Program-made: the position numbers and the translations under genes
Source of the DNA: Modestobacter marinus
Lineage (GTDB): Bacteria > Actinomycetota > Actinomycetes > Mycobacteriales > Geodermatophilaceae
Reading direction: 5' to 3'
Assembly (NCBI RefSeq): GCF_019799945.1
Contig: NZ_JABGCH010000001.1
Coordinates: 186,001 to 250,000, forward strand
Length of the DNA stretch: 64,000 bases
The notes under the pieces: generated by a model
What the model was told of the DNA's origin: nothing
Databases searched by the model: none
The model's input: the letters and a program-made list of their open reading frames with translations, nothing else
Part shown: positions 62,030 through 64,000 of the stretch, piece after piece
Layout: every line of letters begins with the position of its first letter
How positions within the stretch are numbered: position 1 is the first letter of the stretch

Positions 62030-64000
62030 GAAGACGATGTCGTCCGAGCGGTCGTCCCCGGGGCCGGGCTCGGGCTCGGTCGCGGCGGGGCGGGTCGGCG
62101 GGGTGACGCCCCAGGTCGGGGCGGAACGACGGGCCGAGCGGCCGTGCCGGGGCGGCTCCCCGGGACGCCGGCTCCCGGCCGCGGCGGCAGCCGGGTCGCC
62201 GGTCTCCGCGCGGACGCCGTCGGCAGGGTCCGCGACCGGGTCCGGCTCCGGGGCCGCGGCGAGCTCGTCGAGCACCACGTCCAGCACCCGCACCGCACCG
62301 GCCTTGTCCAGCGGCTCGTTGCCGTTGCCGCACTTGGGCGACTGCACGCACGACGGGCAGCCGGACTCGCACTCGCAGGTGGCCACCGTCGCCCGGGTCG
62401 CCTGCAGCCAGTCCTGCAGCACCGCGAACCCGCGCTCGGCGAAGCCCGCGCCACCGGGGTGGCCGTCATAGACCACGATCGTCGCGGCGCCGGTGTCCGG
62501 GTGCAGCGCGGTGGAGACACCGCCGAGGTCCCACCGGTCGCAGGTGGCCAGCAGCGGCAGGATCCCGATCGACGCGTGCTCGGCGGCGTGCAGCGACCCG
62601 GGGAGCGCGGCGTCGTCCACCTCGGCGCGGGCCACCGCCCGGTCGTCCAGGGTCAGCCACACCGCGCGCGTGCGCAGCTGCCGGGGTGGCAGGTCCAGCG
62701 GGAACTCGGCCAGCACCTCGCCGGTCCCCAGCCGCCGTCGCTGGTACGCCACCACCTGGTTGGTCACGTCCACGACGCCGGTGTGCGCGGTGACGGTCCC
62801 CAGCGGGCGGATGCGCTCGATGGACACGATCGAGATGTCCACCGTGTCCCGGGCGACCGTCGTCCACTCCGGGCTCTCCGGGTGCACCACCGCGCAGGCC
62901 TCCTCGACGTCGAACTCGTCGACGACGTAAGTCTCGCCGCGGTGCACGTACAGCGCGCCGTCGTGCACCGTCGCGTGCGCGGCGTCGCCGTCGACGGTGC
63001 CCAGCAGCCGGCCGGTCGACCCCTCGATGATCGCGACCGGTGCCTCGCCGGTCCCGCGGATGTCCACGTCCGGCCGGCCCCGACCAGCCCAGTACCAGCC
63101 GGTCGGGCGGGCACGGAGCTCGCCGGAGGCCACCAGCTCGGCGATCTGGGCCTCGGCGACCGGGCCGCCGAAGTCGGCCAGCTCCTCGGCGCGCAGGGGC
63201 AGCTCCGCCGCCGCGCAGCACAGCTGGGGACCGAGCACGTAGGGGTTGGTCGGGTCGGTCACCGTGGCCTCGACCGGGCGGCCGAACACCGCGCGCGGGT
63301 GGTGCGCCAGGTAGTGGTCCAGCGGGTCGTCGCGGGCGACGAACACGACGAGGGACTCCCGTTGCGCCCGCCCGGCGCGGCCGGCCTGCTGCCACATCGA
63401 CGCGAGCGTGCCGGGGTAGCCGGCGAGGACGACGGCGTCCAGGCCGGCGATGTCGATGCCGAGCTCGAGGGCGTTCGTGGTCGCGACGCCCAGCAGGTCG
63501 CCGGCGGACAGCGCACGCTCCAGCTCGCGCCGCTCCTCGGGCAGGTAGCCGCCGCGGTAGGAGTCCACCCGGGCGGCCAGGTCGGCGCGTCCGCGCGACC
63601 GCAGGACGGCCCGGGCCTGCTCGGCCACCGACTCGGCGCCGCGCCGGGACCGCACGAACGCCAGCGTCCGGGCGTGCTGCTCGACGAGGTCGGCGAGCAG
63701 CCCGGCGGCGTCGGAGGCGGCGGACCGCCGCAGCGGGGCGCCGTGCTCGCCGGTCCGCTCGGTCAGCGGGGGTTCCCAGAGCGCGAAGGTGGCCCCCGGG
63801 CGCGGGGAGCCGTCCTCCGTGACGGCCTGCACGGGCGCGCCCACCAGCCGGCTCGCGGCACCGGCGGGATCGGCGACGGTGGCCGAGGCCAGCACGAACA
63901 CCGGCTCGGCGCCGTAGCGACGGCACACCCGCCGCAGCCGGCGCAGCACGTGACCCACGTGGGACCCGAAGACGCCCCGGTAGGCGTGGCACTCGTCGAT
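62027..64000 (-). CDS. DEAD/DECH-box helicase with DUF1998 zinc domain (MrfA/Rv3649-like), 5' end outside window
   Basis: 658 visible residues; the window edge cuts the gene at the DECH box (IDECHAYRG are the first residues). Then come motif III (VLASATVADP) and the C-terminal RecA domain (TLAFVRSRRGAE, ATTNALELGIDIAGLDAVVLAGYPG, QQAGRAGR). A DUF1998 zinc-binding domain follows, with CECESGCPSCVQ and a fourth Cys (PKCGNG), then a ~90-residue disordered tail. Such helicases take part in DNA repair (B. subtilis MrfA). Convergent with the tad cluster, as in Mycobacterium. Confidence 0.92.
   Translation of the reverse strand: MDECHAYRGVFGSHVGHVLRRLRRVCRRYGAEPVFVLASATVADPAGAASRLVGAPVQAVTEDGSPRPGATFALWEPPLTERTGEHGAPLRRSAASDAAGLLADLVEQHARTLAFVRSRRGAESVAEQARAVLRSRGRADLAARVDSYRGGYLPEERRELERALSAGDLLGVATTNALELGIDIAGLDAVVLAGYPGTLASMWQQAGRAGRAQRESLVVFVARDDPLDHYLAHHPRAVFGRPVEATVTDPTNPYVLGPQLCCAAAELPLRAEELADFGGPVAEAQIAELVASGELRARPTGWYWAGRGRPDVDIRGTGEAPVAIIEGSTGRLLGTVDGDAAHATVHDGALYVHRGETYVVDEFDVEEACAVVHPESPEWTTVARDTVDISIVSIERIRPLGTVTAHTGVVDVTNQVVAYQRRRLGTGEVLAEFPLDLPPRQLRTRAVWLTLDDRAVARAEVDDAALPGSLHAAEHASIGILPLLATCDRWDLGGVSTALHPDTGAATIVVYDGHPGGAGFAERGFAVLQDWLQATRATVATCECESGCPSCVQSPKCGNGNEPLDKAGAVRVLDVVLDELAAAPEPDPVADPADGVRAETGDPAAAAAGSRRPGEPPRHGRSARRSAPTWGVTPPTRPAATEPEPGPGDDRSDDIVF

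Overview
This is about 64 kb of very GC-rich chromosomal DNA from an actinobacterium. GTG starts are frequent, genes are packed with ATGA/GTGA 4-nt overlaps, and TAnnnT -10 boxes sit directly in front of start codons (leaderless mRNAs). Gene content points to Geodermatophilales-like actinobacteria: Mg-chelatase-type cobaltochelatase, CobIJ fusion, Mycobacterium-like tad/ssd/helicase order, PAS-ANTAR regulator. This lineage call is inference; no rRNA or tRNA gene is present to settle it.

The backbone is an almost complete adenosylcobalamin pathway spread over several transcription units. (1) A leftward operon (13.6 to 4.0 kb) opens with a cobalamin riboswitch and runs Mg-chelatase-like subunit, cobO, cobB, cbiMNQO (ECF cobalt uptake), a cobE-cobC fusion and a cobA/cysG-type fusion. 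(2) cobQ (leftward, 18.8-20.3 kb). (3) cobD leftward, divergent from def-cobL-cobM. (4) cbiD leftward, divergent from cobK. (5) cobG-cobH-cobIJ leftward (43.9-40.5 kb). (6) cobN rightward (46.7-50.4 kb). (7) A phosphatase-cobU-cobS operon leftward (54.2-52.1 kb). CobG (oxygen-dependent route) coexists with CbiD (otherwise typical of the anaerobic route); CobF, CobT and BluB are not in the window.

Between these lie ordinary accessory and housekeeping genes. They include a SoxR regulator with a SoxR box in front of a divergent SDR gene, HflX, a drug-type ABC exporter with its own Cro-like regulator, a membrane protein/winged-helix pair, a MazF-like toxin, acyltransferase, PAS-ANTAR and MocR regulators, and a D-amino-acid oxidase. 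Further right are two coupled dynamin-like GTPases, an argininosuccinate synthase with ARG-box-like repeats, an MFS pump, a large surface protein, two DUF4383 proteins and an FKBP lipoprotein. At the right end is a tad pilus cluster (ssd-tadA-tadB-tadC / flp-tadE-tadE-like), followed by a convergent DEAD/DUF1998 helicase cut by the window edge.

The most unusual structure is in the cob operons. Four gaps between cob genes (about 40 to 75 nt) are each filled exactly by a 15-28 codon micro-ORF that overlaps or abuts both neighbours; two of the four are clearly homologous to each other. Perfect or near-perfect palindromes are also embedded in cob genes: one inside the chelatase linker, one at the leaderless 5' end of cobD, and one 26-bp palindrome present twice (inside cobG and as the cobH-cobIJ micro-ORF). 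I suggest these are short repetitive elements that settled in cob operons while keeping frame and translational coupling.
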